Of a stretch of 64,000 nt of DNA, positions 27,215 through 36,180 are shown piece after piece; position 1 is the stretch's first letter, and the number at the start of each line of letters is the position of its first letter. The stretch is from Phormidium sp. OSCR (GTDB taxonomy: Bacteria > Cyanobacteriota > Cyanobacteriia > Cyanobacteriales > Geitlerinemataceae), in the NCBI GenBank assembly GCA_001314905.1, contig LJZT01000007.1:17453-81452 (forward strand). The letters run 5' to 3'. The position numbers were made by a program, and so were the translations under genes. The notes under the pieces were generated by a model. It was given only the letters and a program-made list of their open reading frames with translations. It searched no databases and had not been told where the DNA came from.

Positions 27215-27628
27215 ATGTCTGTCAACGCCTTCAACTCCCCCACCATTCTCGCGGTCGACGACAGTCCAGTGATGCAAAAAACCATCCAACGGACTTTAGA
27301 AAACCACTACCGCGTCATCCTAGCCGACAACGCCCTAGATGCCCTTAGCACCATCTATCACGAACGCATCGCCGTTGTCCTCCTCGATGTGTCCATGCCC
27401 GACATTGATGGTTTAGAAATGTGTCGAACCGTCAGAAGCCTGCCCCAGTTTGCCGATTTGCCCATCATCATGCTAACGGCCCGGGACAAAGCCTTCGACA
27501 AAGTCAAAGGTCATCTGGCCGGCGCGACCGAATATCTTACCAAACCCTTTGATGGAGAACAACTCCTAGACCTCGTCGGGAAATATAGCCATCAGCCCCA
27601 ACCCCAACCCTCATCCTCAGGTAGCTAA
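27215..27628 (+). CDS. Single-domain CheY-like response regulator
   Basis: A 137-residue protein made of one receiver domain with a short Pro/Gln/Ser tail and no output domain. DD in ILAVDDSPVMQ, the phospho-acceptor Asp in VVLLDVSMPDIDG (about residue 58), Thr in MLTARDK and Lys in YLTKPFDG are all present, so it should be phosphorylatable. Single-domain regulators act on motility machinery or within phosphorelays (family knowledge). The gene is separated by 58 bases from a small membrane-protein gene on the same strand. Confidence 0.9.
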   Translation: MSVNAFNSPTILAVDDSPVMQKTIQRTLENHYRVILADNALDALSTIYHERIAVVLLDVSMPDIDGLEMCRTVRSLPQFADLPIIMLTARDKAFDKVKGHLAGATEYLTKPFDGEQLLDLVGKYSHQPQPQPSSSGS

Positions 27629-27686
27629 CGCCAATGTCTTAGAATACCCTTAAGCCATGGCTTAAGTCCCTAACCCGACAACTGTG

Positions 27687-27965
27687 ATGAGCAACCTCTT
27701 CCCCGACCCCTTCAATGGTGGTCCCAATCCCTTCAACGATACCCCAGGACTGTCCAACGACCCCGTTTACCAAAACTCCGAACCTCCCGAGGGAGAATTT
27801 CCCGAAAACGCCATCCAGCGTAGCGACAAGACCGCCTCAATCCTACGCCGCTACTTCAGTATTCTTGTTCTGGGGGGACTCGTGCTGGGCCTGATTTTGT
27901 CCATCGGCGTCATCCGAGTCATTCAGCATTTTGGTCTCAACGACGCCCCTGTACAAGTCGATTAG
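27687..27965 (+). CDS. Small single-pass membrane protein, unknown function
   Basis: About 92 residues: a Pro/Asn/Asp-rich N-terminal half (NPFNDTPGLSNDPVYQ and similar), then one hydrophobic helix (about residues 55-78, containing LVLGGLVLGLILSIGVI), then a short polar tail. A GTG directly precedes the ATG at 27687, adding one residue if used. No family is recognised. The coding-like composition, position in a same-strand run of genes and clean start support a real gene. Confidence 0.6.
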   Translation: MSNLFPDPFNGGPNPFNDTPGLSNDPVYQNSEPPEGEFPENAIQRSDKTASILRRYFSILVLGGLVLGLILSIGVIRVIQHFGLNDAPVQVD

Positions 27966-28090
27966 GGCAAATTTGGCTAAACTAGACCTAACACGCAGCT
28001 CTCCATCCCAGGGCCGACTCACCCCGGCCAGGTCGGAGTTAGCTCGTCATCTCTTCCCTTACAGACCTGCACCTTGATCGACATACCATC

Positions 28091-28282
28091 ATGAAACTAC
28101 TACTGTTTGTCCTCATCGTTGTTTACGCCGGCGGCGTCTGGAAATTCTGGCAAGGCTTCCACCGCACCAGCTTCGAGAGAGGGATTGGCAATCAAATCGC
28201 CCTCTCCCTCATGTGGCCCGTTCTCTACATTGGCAACAAGTCCTATCGTCAAAACTTTACCAAAGCCCTCAAAGGGCGCTAA
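28091..28282 (+). CDS. Small conserved-looking hypothetical protein
   Basis: A 63-residue basic protein. The N-terminal hydrophobic helix MKLLLFVLIVVYAGGVWKFW is probably membrane-embedded. It is followed by an amphipathic stretch and a basic C-terminus (FTKALKGR). I do not recognise a named family. It lies between the small membrane-protein gene and a methyltransferase gene on the same strand, with 48 bases to the next start, so it may be part of a loose operon. Confidence 0.6.
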   Translation: MKLLLFVLIVVYAGGVWKFWQGFHRTSFERGIGNQIALSLMWPVLYIGNKSYRQNFTKALKGR

Positions 28283-28330
28283 TTCCCGAGTTTTAAGTCC
28301 CCCAGTCTGGAGTCGTTACCGTCAATCCTC

Positions 28331-29008
28331 GTGAGCCAAATTCCCCTCAGCGATCGCCTCGCCCAACTCTCCGCGCGGTACAATCGAGACTATCGTGGCG
28401 ACCCCTTCGAGGTTCCCGCCGAAGTCGAATCCCTCGATCTATTTCCCGACTGGGCCGCTGGCAAACTTCAGCAGCGGATTGCCTCCCCCTTTTGGGACCT
28501 GGCCAAACCCAAAAAAAATCAACGCTGTCTCGATCTCGGCTGCGGGGTTAGTTTCCTAATTTACCCCTGGATTACTTGGGAAGCTCTCTTCTATGGGCGC
28601 GATATCAGCACAGTCGCCTGTGAGGCCCTCAAATCCCGCGCCCCACAACTCAACTCCAAACTCTTCAAAGGCGTCACCGTCGGTGGCGCTCACTTCCTAG
28701 AAGACTACGACGCCAACTTCTTCGACCTCGTTATTGCCACCGGGGTCAGTTGCTACTTTCCCCTCGACTATTGGCAGCGGGTGATCGAAGCCGTGCAAAC
28801 CGTCCTCAAACCCGGTGGCCAGTTTGTCTTTGATGTCCTCAACCCCGAAGCGCCTCTGGCTGAAGATTGGGCCATCCTAGAAACCTATCTCGGCAGTGAG
28901 GTCTTTCTCGAACCCCTCAGCGACTGGGAGCGTTTGTTTAACGCCAAAAGCCAAAAGGTCAGCCGTCGCCCTGGGGAGTTGTTTATGCTCTACAAACTCG
29001 CATTCTAA
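28331..29008 (+). CDS. Class I SAM-dependent methyltransferase
   Basis: A 225-residue methyltransferase. Motif I is RCLDLGCGVSFLIYPW, with DIS as the acidic loop of strand 2. Motif IV is FFDLVIATGVSCYFPLDYW, and VLKPGGQFVFDVLNP is the later strand signature. The substrate is unknown. The start is a GTG at 28331, and no ATG occurs before the conserved region. It converges with the chemoreceptor gene. Confidence 0.85.
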   Translation: MSQIPLSDRLAQLSARYNRDYRGDPFEVPAEVESLDLFPDWAAGKLQQRIASPFWDLAKPKKNQRCLDLGCGVSFLIYPWITWEALFYGRDISTVACEALKSRAPQLNSKLFKGVTVGGAHFLEDYDANFFDLVIATGVSCYFPLDYWQRVIEAVQTVLKPGGQFVFDVLNPEAPLAEDWAILETYLGSEVFLEPLSDWERLFNAKSQKVSRRPGELFMLYKLAF

Positions 29009-29042
29009 CCCTGAAGGCATTAACCCTTAAGAGCATTCAAGA

Positions 29043-30743
29043 TCAGGTCACATCATCGAGGGCGTGCAACGTTTGCACTAGAGACTCAATTTCCTGAGCC
29101 TGGTGGTGGTTCACCTGAGCAATACGATTCGTCGTCTGGGCCACAGCCTGAATTGACGTTTGAACCGTTGCAAAGACTTCAGCCGTTTCACCGGCAACGC
29201 GCACCCCAGAATCGGCCGTTTCTGTGCCTAACTGCGTCGCCGTCGAAGTCGAGCGAATCGCCGTTTGAATCTCAGTACTCAGATGACGAATCCGCTCGGC
29301 CGACTGATGACTCTGATCCGCCAGTTTACGAATTTCGGCCGCCACCACTGCAAAGCCTTTCCCCTTCTCTCCGGCCCGCACCGCTTCAACGGCCGCATTG
29401 AGGGCCAACATATTGGTCTGTGAAGCTACATCCCCCACTAGCCGAGCAATGACCCCGATGCGATCGGTACTCTCATTTAATCGCTGCATCTCCTCTAAAA
29501 TGTCTTGAATCTGTTGCCGCAGGGCCTGGGTCCCCGAAAGGGCATTAGCCACATCCTCGGCTCCTTGATGGACCAACTTCAAGGCCTCCTTAGAGGTTGA
29601 TTCAGCTTGTTCAGATTGATCAGAGACCTCACGGGCCGAAGAGCGCAGTCGTTCAATCTGCTCCATGGCCGCCTGGAGATATTGCTCTTTTTTACCTTGC
29701 TGTTCTAAGGCGGCATTTTTCAGGGCCAGCAATTCTTGAGTTTCATTGAGTTGCCGTTCCAAGTCTTCAGTTTGCACGATCGCCTGTCCCGCCAAGGGCC
29801 GCAACAACAGCACCATCACCCCACTGCCAACCAGAGTCAGGATCACAATCACCCCAGCCAGGTTACGGATATCCTCCATGATGCCCTGATAAAGTTCCTG
29901 GCTGTCGAGTTTGACGGCCAAGGCCCAGTCATGATTGGGCAGTCGCAGGCTGGCGATCGCAATCTCCCCTTGGCTTGTTTCCACTAAACGCAGTTGGGCC
30001 TCCTCAGCCACGGCCTCGGCCAAGGCCTGCTCAAACTCCCCTTGATGCTCAAGTTCTCCCCTGTCAAAAAACAATTCACTTCCGCCATTCCCTTGCCGGC
30101 CTAAGACAATGGTCCCACTGTCGCCCAGCTGTTGCCCTTGCTGGCTTAAACTCTCCAAATTGGCAATCTCAAATAACACCAAATCTGTCCCCACCCGTTG
30201 CCCTTGCCCATTGAGAATGGGAGCAGCTGCGAGCAGTGCATACTGACCACTCTCCAATTGGAAAGGAGAACCCAGTTGGGCGCGTTGAGCCGATGACTCG
30301 GGAATCATCCAGGCGGTTCTGGGAATCGTTCGCCCGACCTGCACCGCTAGATTATTATTAGCATCGAGACGCGTAATCCCGAGAATTTCGGGGGACTGCT
30401 GCAGGGCATCCCCTAAAATCCCTTGATTACTGGCCACAAATGGCTCTCGCTCGAGTTCACCGCGATTATAGGCTTCGAGTTCTTGGCGAGCGCGAGTGCG
30501 ACTGGCCACCTGCATGGCAATATCCGTCAGGCGGGAGAGAATTTCCTGCACCGTTCGACCATGAGTGGTCGCCGCAAATTCTAAGTTGCGCTGTTCTCCC
30601 TCTTTGAGTCGTTCGGACAGGGGAAAGATGGCCACCAGAGCAACTAAGGCCCCGATGATAAAAATCCCCACTGCTGATGTACTGACTAAATAGCGTTGAA
30701 ACTGTTTGGTATTCATGGCGTGTGCCATTGGGGGATTTTCCAT
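29043..30743 (-). CDS. Methyl-accepting chemotaxis protein
   Basis: A transmembrane chemoreceptor of about 566 residues. A first helix (about residues 19-40, [15 protein letters not shown]) precedes a periplasmic sensor region of dCache type (about 41-290). A second helix (about 293-317) is followed by a coiled coil and the MCP signalling hairpin with its conserved tip ([21 protein letters not shown] then [15 protein letters not shown]). It would control a CheA for phototaxis or type IV pilus motility, but no che genes are in the window. Several starts are possible (30785, 30743, 30728, 30716); 30743 is a compromise ATG. Confidence 0.88.
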   Translation of the reverse strand: MENPPMAHAMNTKQFQRYLVSTSAVGIFIIGALVALVAIFPLSERLKEGEQRNLEFAATTHGRTVQEILSRLTDIAMQVASRTRARQELEAYNRGELEREPFVASNQGILGDALQQSPEILGITRLDANNNLAVQVGRTIPRTAWMIPESSAQRAQLGSPFQLESGQYALLAAAPILNGQGQRVGTDLVLFEIANLESLSQQGQQLGDSGTIVLGRQGNGGSELFFDRGELEHQGEFEQALAEAVAEEAQLRLVETSQGEIAIASLRLPNHDWALAVKLDSQELYQGIMEDIRNLAGVIVILTLVGSGVMVLLLRPLAGQAIVQTEDLERQLNETQELLALKNAALEQQGKKEQYLQAAMEQIERLRSSAREVSDQSEQAESTSKEALKLVHQGAEDVANALSGTQALRQQIQDILEEMQRLNESTDRIGVIARLVGDVASQTNMLALNAAVEAVRAGEKGKGFAVVAAEIRKLADQSHQSAERIRHLSTEIQTAIRSTSTATQLGTETADSGVRVAGETAEVFATVQTSIQAVAQTTNRIAQVNHHQAQEIESLVQTLHALDDVT

Positions 30744-31056
30744 AGAGCATCTCAATAAGAATGGATTCAACCCGTTATAGAACAAGGCCGCTCATCTCAG
30801 AAATTCTCTCACGTCAATTCTCAAGAGTCCAACCACTCAAGTCGAGATGCTCCCATATTGACCATGGTTCCAACTTGGAGAAATCTAGCGGGCCAAAAAC
30901 CAGGCCAGCAAGAGAGGGCGAACACAGTTCGGCGATCGCTCGCCGACCCTAAAGGTACGCCCCTTCCTCTTGCCTCTTGCCATCCCCTCCACCGGAGGGG
31001 TGCCCGGAGGGCGGGGTGGGTTCTTCCTCTTGCCTCTTGCCTCTTGCCTCTTGCCT
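30744..31056. other. Intergenic region with a composite repeat, no gene
   Basis: 313 bp between the start of the chemoreceptor and the stop of the ArsA-like gene, both on the minus strand. The half nearer the ArsA-like gene is a composite repeat. The other half should contain the chemoreceptor promoter. Around 30916-30945 there is a GGGCGAACACAGTTCG sequence overlapping a GCGATCGC site, similar to the hairpin at 50620-50638. Confidence 0.6.
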
Positions 31057-31058
31057 CT
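30962..31058. repeat. Composite repeat copy: TTGCCTC heptamers on both sides of the core
   Basis: Heptamers of TTGCCTC/TCTTGCC type at 30962-30981 and 31024-31058 flank the core at 30983-31022 (CCCCTCCaccGGAGGGG, then TGCCCGGAGGGC and GGGGTGGGTT). The right-hand array runs into the TAG stop codon of the ArsA-like gene, whose last codon borders the repeat. Confidence 0.9.
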
Positions 31059-32229
31059 AACTAAACTGAATCCTCAAATAATCTTCATCCATTTTTGCCC
31101 CCGAAGGTTGTAGAGCCGCCAGAGCTTGAGGCAAAACCAAATTACGGCGGTGATTGCCGATGCAAATGTTTAACTCGTCGCCCGTTTTCGAGAGTTGAAT
31201 TTTGTCCTTGGTGATGCCCGGTAAATATAACTCCAGACGATAAATTCCCTCTTCCTGGAAAACGCGAATTGTATTTTCTTTGTAATAGACTTGGCTAGGG
31301 TCTTCGTCGCCATAGAGAGTTTCCCGCAACCGTTGCAATGCCTCCATGCCACACATTTCTTCGGAGTATAAAGGAACTTCTTTTACCGGCAAGGGGTGGA
31401 AGTTTTCGTGAATTTCTTGCTTATAAACCTGCTGTTGTTCCTTCCAGCGCAAGAAAAAGGGATCGGTGACATTGTCCGGTAGAATGCGGTTGGCAATCAC
31501 TAAATCTGTAGCCACATTGTAGAGACTTAAATAGGCGTGAGCGCGTAGAGACTCTTTAATCACCATTCGCTCCGGGTTCATCACCAGACGAACCGTGGTT
31601 TGGCTGTTGTCGGTGAGGACTTTTTCTAGGGCTTCAATTTGCTCGTAAAATTCATAGGGTGCATCCATCACGGCGCGATCGGGCAGAGAGAACCCCGCGA
31701 GAGGTTTAAACAACGGCTCAACCAAGGGACGTAGCGCCACGGAAAGACCCTGTAACGGCTTGTAAAACCGTCTCATATACCAGCCCCCCACTTCCGGCAA
31801 ACTCAACAGCCTCAGAGCCGTTCCCGTGGGGGCAGAGTCAACGATCAAGACATCATATTCGCCCTCATCGTAGTGGCGTTTCATCCGCACCAAGCCAAAA
31901 ATCTCATCCATCCCTGGCAGAATAGCCAGTTCTTCGGCTTGCACCCCTTCTAAGCCTCGGGCTTGCAGAACTTCAGTAATGTATTTCTGAACCGAACCCC
32001 AGTTCTCCGCTAACTCAACCAACGCGTCTAACTCTGCCCCCCAGAGGTTCTCTTGAATCAGACGGGGTTCATGGCTGAGTTCTTGATCGAAACTATCGGC
32101 TAGGGAGTGAGCCGGATCGGTGCTGAGAACCAGGGTTCGATAGCCCTTTTGGGCGCATTGCAGTCCGGTGGCGGCGGCGACTGAGGTTTTGCCTACGCCA
32201 CCTTTGCCAGTCATGAGGATAATTCGCAT
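31057..32229 (-). CDS. ArsA/GET3-family ATPase with C-terminal HSP20-like domain
   Basis: A 390-residue ATPase. The deviant Walker A (P-loop) GKGGVGKTS is at residues 8-16, the A' motif is [13 protein letters not shown], and [16 protein letters not shown] is switch II. The C-terminal ~85 residues form the ArsA_HSP20 domain seen in cyanobacterial and plastid-type proteins, ending in LRIQFS. Family members act as arsenite-pump ATPases or as tail-anchored-protein targeting factors. No ArsB pump gene is present and the arsM-arsS genes are 9 kb away, so a targeting or chaperone role is at least as likely. The stop codon overlaps a repeat array. Confidence 0.9.
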   Translation of the reverse strand: MRIILMTGKGGVGKTSVAAATGLQCAQKGYRTLVLSTDPAHSLADSFDQELSHEPRLIQENLWGAELDALVELAENWGSVQKYITEVLQARGLEGVQAEELAILPGMDEIFGLVRMKRHYDEGEYDVLIVDSAPTGTALRLLSLPEVGGWYMRRFYKPLQGLSVALRPLVEPLFKPLAGFSLPDRAVMDAPYEFYEQIEALEKVLTDNSQTTVRLVMNPERMVIKESLRAHAYLSLYNVATDLVIANRILPDNVTDPFFLRWKEQQQVYKQEIHENFHPLPVKEVPLYSEEMCGMEALQRLRETLYGDEDPSQVYYKENTIRVFQEEGIYRLELYLPGITKDKIQLSKTGDELNICIGNHRRNLVLPQALAALQPSGAKMDEDYLRIQFS

Positions 32230-32345
32230 TGTCGGGGTGAGTCCTTAAATTCTGAGAAGTGCTACACATTTGTTTACCTTTGTTTACCTTAACGTTTTTT
32301 GGCAGCGGCTGCGTCCATCACCTGCTAGAGATGATTTAGAGAGGG

Positions 32346-32750
32346 TTAAATCTTGGGCTGAGAGGGGGGGGAAGCGAAGGGCAAATGTTGTCGTAGCACC
32401 TGCCAGGGGGAACAATGCCAGTAGTCGAGATGACGGCTGATTTTCCCTTCGCTGTTGACGGTTAGCTCGCTCCAGCCGGGGATGGAGATGCGAGGGAACC
32501 AGGGTAGGGGGGTGTTCCAGCTTAACGTCCAATCGCTGCGGATGCGATCGCCCTCTTGGCGGAGATCATGCAACTCCAGATGCACCGCCTTAAACCAGGT
32601 GGCGATGAAGTGAATGTTCTGACGATAGCGATCGCAGCCACGAAATTCATTGAGCGGATCTTTAAAATAGACATCCTCAGCATAGATCTCGTAAGTCTGA
32701 TTCTCAGGGAAGCGTTGGTAATCCTGGCGGAGAATATCAAGAAGCGTCAT
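32346..32750 (-). CDS. DUF2358 (NTF2-like) protein
   Basis: A 134-residue protein with the pattern of cyanobacterial/plastid DUF2358 proteins: an N-terminal LLDILRQDYQRFPENQTYEIYAEDVYFKDPLNEFRG region, then WTLSWNTPLPWFPRISIPGWSEL and HLDYWHCSPW. The fold is expected to be NTF2-like (cone-shaped alpha+beta), but no catalytic residues are obvious and the function is unknown. It diverges from petE, with about 120 bp between the two start codons. Confidence 0.82.
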   Translation of the reverse strand: MTLLDILRQDYQRFPENQTYEIYAEDVYFKDPLNEFRGCDRYRQNIHFIATWFKAVHLELHDLRQEGDRIRSDWTLSWNTPLPWFPRISIPGWSELTVNSEGKISRHLDYWHCSPWQVLRQHLPFASPPSQPKI

Positions 32751-32782
32751 CAGGGGGCCTCAAGCGAGAAGGAAAAAGAAAT

Positions 32783-32811
32783 TTGACAGCTTGTCACTGC
32801 GATCGTACATT
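32783..32811 (+). promoter_or_regulatory. Sigma-70-type promoter of petE
   Basis: TTGACA at 32783-32788 and TACATT at 32806-32811 are separated by exactly 17 bp and lie 61 bases before the petE ATG. A second TACAAT at 32818 could be an alternative -10 element. Seen directly; the transcription start has not been shown. Confidence 0.65.
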
Positions 32812-32872
32812 TTCCTTTACAATAATGACTGTGACGCTCCGTCATAGATGATTGAGATTGGCAAATAAAATA

Positions 32873-33265
32873 ATGTCGAACCGTTTAATTCAAGCTTTCT
32901 TTGCAGTTGTGCTGGTCATCAGCAGCTTCGCGATGTCCGTGGCTCCCGCTGCGGCCGCAGATGTCACCATTAAAATGGGTGCCGACAACGGGATGTTAGC
33001 CTTCGACCCGCCCACCGTAGAAGTCAGCCCTGGAGACACCGTCCATTGGGTGATTAACAAACTTCCTCCCCATAACGTTGTCTTTGACGAAGCCAACTCC
33101 GCCGATGCTGGTGTTGCCAAACAACTGTCTAACACCAAGTTAGCCTACTCCGCCGGTGATGGCTACGATGTAACCATTCCCGACGATGCCACCCCTGGAA
33201 CCTACAACTACTTCTGCACCCCTCACCGTGGCGCAGGTATGGTTGGCAAACTGGTCATCAAATAG
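32873..33265 (+). CDS. petE: Plastocyanin
   Basis: The blue copper protein of the thylakoid lumen that carries electrons from cytochrome b6f to photosystem I or terminal oxidase. The 130-residue precursor has a signal peptide (residues 1 to about 30, ending PAAAA before ADVTIKMG). The four copper ligands are present: His in KLPPHNVVFD, then Cys, His and Met in YFCTPHRGAGM. I chose the ATG at 32873; an in-frame TTG at 32852 is unlikely. A good promoter precedes the gene and a long imperfect hairpin follows it. Cyanobacterial petE is typically copper-induced through PetR/PetP (family knowledge; those genes are not in the window). Confidence 0.97.
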   Translation: MSNRLIQAFFAVVLVISSFAMSVAPAAAADVTIKMGADNGMLAFDPPTVEVSPGDTVHWVINKLPPHNVVFDEANSADAGVAKQLSNTKLAYSAGDGYDVTIPDDATPGTYNYFCTPHRGAGMVGKLVIK

Positions 33266-33295
33266 GTCAACCATAGGTTCCATCGCTGTACCAAC

Positions 33296-33349
33296 CAGAG
33301 GCTAAGACTGAGATAATTATCCGAACAATGACCTGAGTCTCAGCCTCTG
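33296..33349 (+). terminator. Imperfect hairpin downstream of petE
   Basis: CAGAGGCTAAGACTGAG (33296-33312) can pair with CTGAGTCTCAGCCTCTG (33333-33349) with a few mismatches across a 20-nt loop. It lies in the gap between petE and the convergent symporter gene. There is no T run, so termination or 3'-end stabilisation is inference. Confidence 0.5.
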
Positions 33350-33358
33350 TGTTAGCCC

Positions 33359-34888
33359 TCAATCTCCCGATTGGGGGTTTTTTGCTTGGGCCAGGCTCTC
33401 ACGCCGTTCTCGCAGTCGTAGGATCACCGTTTCCTGAAGTTCGCGAGTCACGGGATAGTGGTACATCAGTAGCAAGCCAATCATCAATAACAATGCTGGA
33501 AGTGGCCCAACTACCAAACGAATGGCAAACAGGGCCGACTCCGGTTGCGGGGGAATCGGTTCTCCAGGCAAGGATTCGACAAACCCCGACAATTCTAAAA
33601 TAATCCCAGCGAACCAGATTCCTAGGGCTAGGCCGGTTTTTTGCAGAAAGACCATCAAGGCGTAAAACGTCCCCTGGCGTTGCTCGCCGGTGTTGAGTTC
33701 ATCCAAGTCTGTGACGTCCGTTAACATCGACCAAGGAATCAGATAGGCCGTCGAGACTCCCAACCCAGCTAAGGCACAGAGGATATAGAGCAAATCCACG
33801 CGATCGCTCGGCAGGAAAAATAATAAGATCTGAGCCACAATCCAGCCCATCATGCCCGCAAAATAGGCCCGTTTGCGTCCATACTTGTAGCTGATCCAAT
33901 TCCAGAACACCAAAGCCAGCATCGCTGTCCCTTGAACCACCAGAGCGACGCTAAAGTAAGAATCCATCTCCATATAACTGACGGCATAGTAGGGGATAAT
34001 TGCCGCCGTCAGTTGAAACGAGAGCCAGGAACAGAGATAAATCCCGATGACATACCAAAACGGGCGACTTTGTAGCACATCCTTAAACTGAACCCAAATT
34101 GACCCCGAGGGCCGCAGATCCAACTCTGATCCCGGTGATGCCGCTCTCTGACGAGGATCAAAGGCCGTGGGATCGGTGGTTCCCCAAACACACCAGTAGA
34201 TGGGTAAGACTGAGAGAACTGCACAAACTCCTCCTAAACTCAGATATTGGGCAATACTGTCATCAGGAAACTGCATGGCAAAAAATTGCCCCAAGGCCAA
34301 GGCCAGAATACTGCCACCAATGGAAAACAAGAAGCGGTAACTGGTGAGGCTGGTGCGTTCATCGTAGTCTCGGCTCAATTCTGGGGTGAGAGCTGTATAA
34401 GGCAACGTCACCGCCGAGGAGACGGCGTTGAAGATAATACTGATGATGGTGTAATAGATAAAACGCCCCCATTGGTTCAGTCCTGGGTCTTCGCTGAAGG
34501 TGGGGACAATCCAGTAGAGGAAGAAAAAGACCCCAAAGGGAATCGAGGCCACTAACATCCAGGAATGGCGGCGACCCCAACGGGAGCGGGTACGATCGCT
34601 GAGGTAGCCAATAATCGGATCATTAACCGCATCCCAAACTTTACCAATCAACAACACCGTTCCCGCCAGAGCCGGACGGAGGTTCGCCACATTGGTCAGG
34701 AAAATCAAGAACGAGAAGGCCAGCAAAGTGGCCGTAATGCCGGCCCCGGCATCTCCGGCCCCGTAGGCTAGTTTAGTTTTAAAGCTTAGGGATTTATGAT
34801 TAGGCCTTGTTGGTGGCTCAGTCGATTCGTCGTGCATTGGCTCGTCGTGCATTGATAGAGAAAGGGCATCGTGTATGGCATTGGCCAT
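33359..34888 (-). CDS. GPH-family (MelB-like) sugar:cation symporter, MFS
   Basis: A 509-residue integral membrane protein with about 12 hydrophobic helices. The N-terminal KLAYGAGDAGAGI and WDAVNDPIIGYLSDRTRSRWGRR segments are the glycoside-pentoside-hexuronide:cation symporter signature, including the loop 2-3 motif. GVSTAYLIPWSMLTDVTDLDE in the second half repeats the pattern. The substrate cannot be told from sequence; a sugar or sugar acid is likely. The first ~30 residues are polar with several Met codons (34888, 34852, 34837), so the start is uncertain. It diverges from the GluR0-like channel gene with a 16-bp palindrome between them. Confidence 0.88.
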   Translation of the reverse strand: MANAIHDALSLSMHDEPMHDESTEPPTRPNHKSLSFKTKLAYGAGDAGAGITATLLAFSFLIFLTNVANLRPALAGTVLLIGKVWDAVNDPIIGYLSDRTRSRWGRRHSWMLVASIPFGVFFFLYWIVPTFSEDPGLNQWGRFIYYTIISIIFNAVSSAVTLPYTALTPELSRDYDERTSLTSYRFLFSIGGSILALALGQFFAMQFPDDSIAQYLSLGGVCAVLSVLPIYWCVWGTTDPTAFDPRQRAASPGSELDLRPSGSIWVQFKDVLQSRPFWYVIGIYLCSWLSFQLTAAIIPYYAVSYMEMDSYFSVALVVQGTAMLALVFWNWISYKYGRKRAYFAGMMGWIVAQILLFFLPSDRVDLLYILCALAGLGVSTAYLIPWSMLTDVTDLDELNTGEQRQGTFYALMVFLQKTGLALGIWFAGIILELSGFVESLPGEPIPPQPESALFAIRLVVGPLPALLLMIGLLLMYHYPVTRELQETVILRLRERRESLAQAKNPQSGD

Positions 34889-34889
34889 T

Positions 34890-34905
34890 CTAGGCGATCG
34901 CCTAG
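34890..34905. promoter_or_regulatory. 16-bp perfect palindrome containing a HIP1 core
   Basis: CTAGGCGATCGCCTAG is fully self-complementary and lies immediately upstream of the symporter ATG, in the 134-bp divergent region shared with the channel gene. It may be an operator, or simply an extended HIP1 site, because GGCGATCGCC is common in this genome. Confidence 0.35.
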
Positions 34906-35022
34906 CCCCACCCGGTCAAGGGGGGGTCGCCATAGCCAATTGTCCCCACCCCGGCCGCTGAACAAGCCGAGACTGAACAGCCAATCTCGGCCAATCCGTT
35001 GGAATGGAATCAACCTGAAACG

Positions 35023-36162
35023 ATGCCACCCTTGCGATCGCAAAACGCCCCAACTCACCGCCGCTTCCGTTGGCCCTGGGCCATCATACTCATACTGGCC
35101 GGCCTCTGTTGGCTTCCCTCATTCCCGGCGGCTTCAGTCACCTCCTCTTTCACAGACGCGACCCCCCTGCGAGTGGTCACGCGACCCCTTGCCCCCCTGG
35201 TCATCGAAGACAATGGCCAATATCAAGGCTTTGTCATTGATCTCTGGCAGGAAATCAGCCGTCGCCTCACTATCCCCTACGCGATCGACTCCGTTGACAG
35301 CGTTGAGACGTTGCTGGAGATGGTGGAGTCGAACCAGGCCAATATTGGCATTGGGGCCATCAGCATCACCGCCGAACGGGAACAACGCCTTGATTTCTCG
35401 CAACCGATTCTTGAGTCAGGCTTACAGATTCTCGTATCTGGGCAGAATCAAGGATTGTTGGGACAAATTCAACAAAGCGCCCTAAGCATTATCTCTTCGC
35501 CCACCTTCTACGGGGCCATCGCTGTGTTTATTGTGATTCTGTTGCTGGTGGCTCATCTAATCTGGTTACTGGAACATCGGCATAATCCCGATTTTCCGCG
35601 ACCCTATGCTTTGGGAATTTGGGAGGCCTTCTGGTGGGCCGCTGTCACTGTGACCACTGTCGGCTATGGGGACAAAACCCCGAAACGACCTCTAGGAAAA
35701 TTGGTGGCCCTGTTCTGGATGTGTGCCGGCTATTTTGTCTTTGGCTATTTCATTGCCAGCATGACCACCATTTTCACCGTGGATGGCTTGCAGGGAGCAA
35801 TTCAGTCGGTCGATGACTTGGCCGGGCGACGGGTGGCGACGGTTGAAGCCAGTACCGCCGCCGATTTTTTGGCCAACAGCCCCGCGATTCCCGTAGAATA
35901 TGCCGACCCAGAACAGATGTATCAGGCTTTGCAACGAGGGGAAGTTGAGGCGATCGTTTATGATGCTCCCGTGTTGCAGCATTATGCCAGCCGTGAGGGC
36001 AATCCGGGGCAACTCGTGGGCGGGATCTTTGAGCGTCAGTTCTATGGCTTTGCGGTTCCGATCAATAGTCCCTACCTGAAGGCGATTAATGTGGCTCTCC
36101 TGCGGACGATTGAGGATGGAACCTATGAACGCTTGCGAGAGTTATGGTTTGGAGACGCTTGA
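35023..36162 (+). CDS. GluR0-like ligand-gated potassium channel
   Basis: A 379-residue receptor channel built like bacterial ionotropic glutamate receptors. It has an N-terminal hydrophobic segment, then the first half of a periplasmic-binding (SBP_bac_3) domain (about 48-140, TPLRVVTRPLAPLVI through AISITAEREQRLDFSQPI). Next come a membrane helix, a pore loop with the potassium filter TVGYGD, and a second helix. The other half of the ligand domain (about 255-378) completes it. The TVGYGD filter predicts K+ selectivity. The ATG at 35023 is chosen over an upstream TTG at 34999. The ligand is unknown but presumably an amino acid, by analogy with cyanobacterial GluR0. Confidence 0.9.
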   Translation: MPPLRSQNAPTHRRFRWPWAIILILAGLCWLPSFPAASVTSSFTDATPLRVVTRPLAPLVIEDNGQYQGFVIDLWQEISRRLTIPYAIDSVDSVETLLEMVESNQANIGIGAISITAEREQRLDFSQPILESGLQILVSGQNQGLLGQIQQSALSIISSPTFYGAIAVFIVILLLVAHLIWLLEHRHNPDFPRPYALGIWEAFWWAAVTVTTVGYGDKTPKRPLGKLVALFWMCAGYFVFGYFIASMTTIFTVDGLQGAIQSVDDLAGRRVATVEASTAADFLANSPAIPVEYADPEQMYQALQRGEVEAIVYDAPVLQHYASREGNPGQLVGGIFERQFYGFAVPINSPYLKAINVALLRTIEDGTYERLRELWFGDA

Positions 36163-36180
36163 GCGACCGTTGAGCGCCGT

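Noticed and set aside
31057..32229. ArsA-like ATPase as part of the arsenosugar operon
   Set aside because: It lies 9 kb from arsM-arsS with many unrelated genes between and there is no arsenite permease; the family also includes targeting ATPases.
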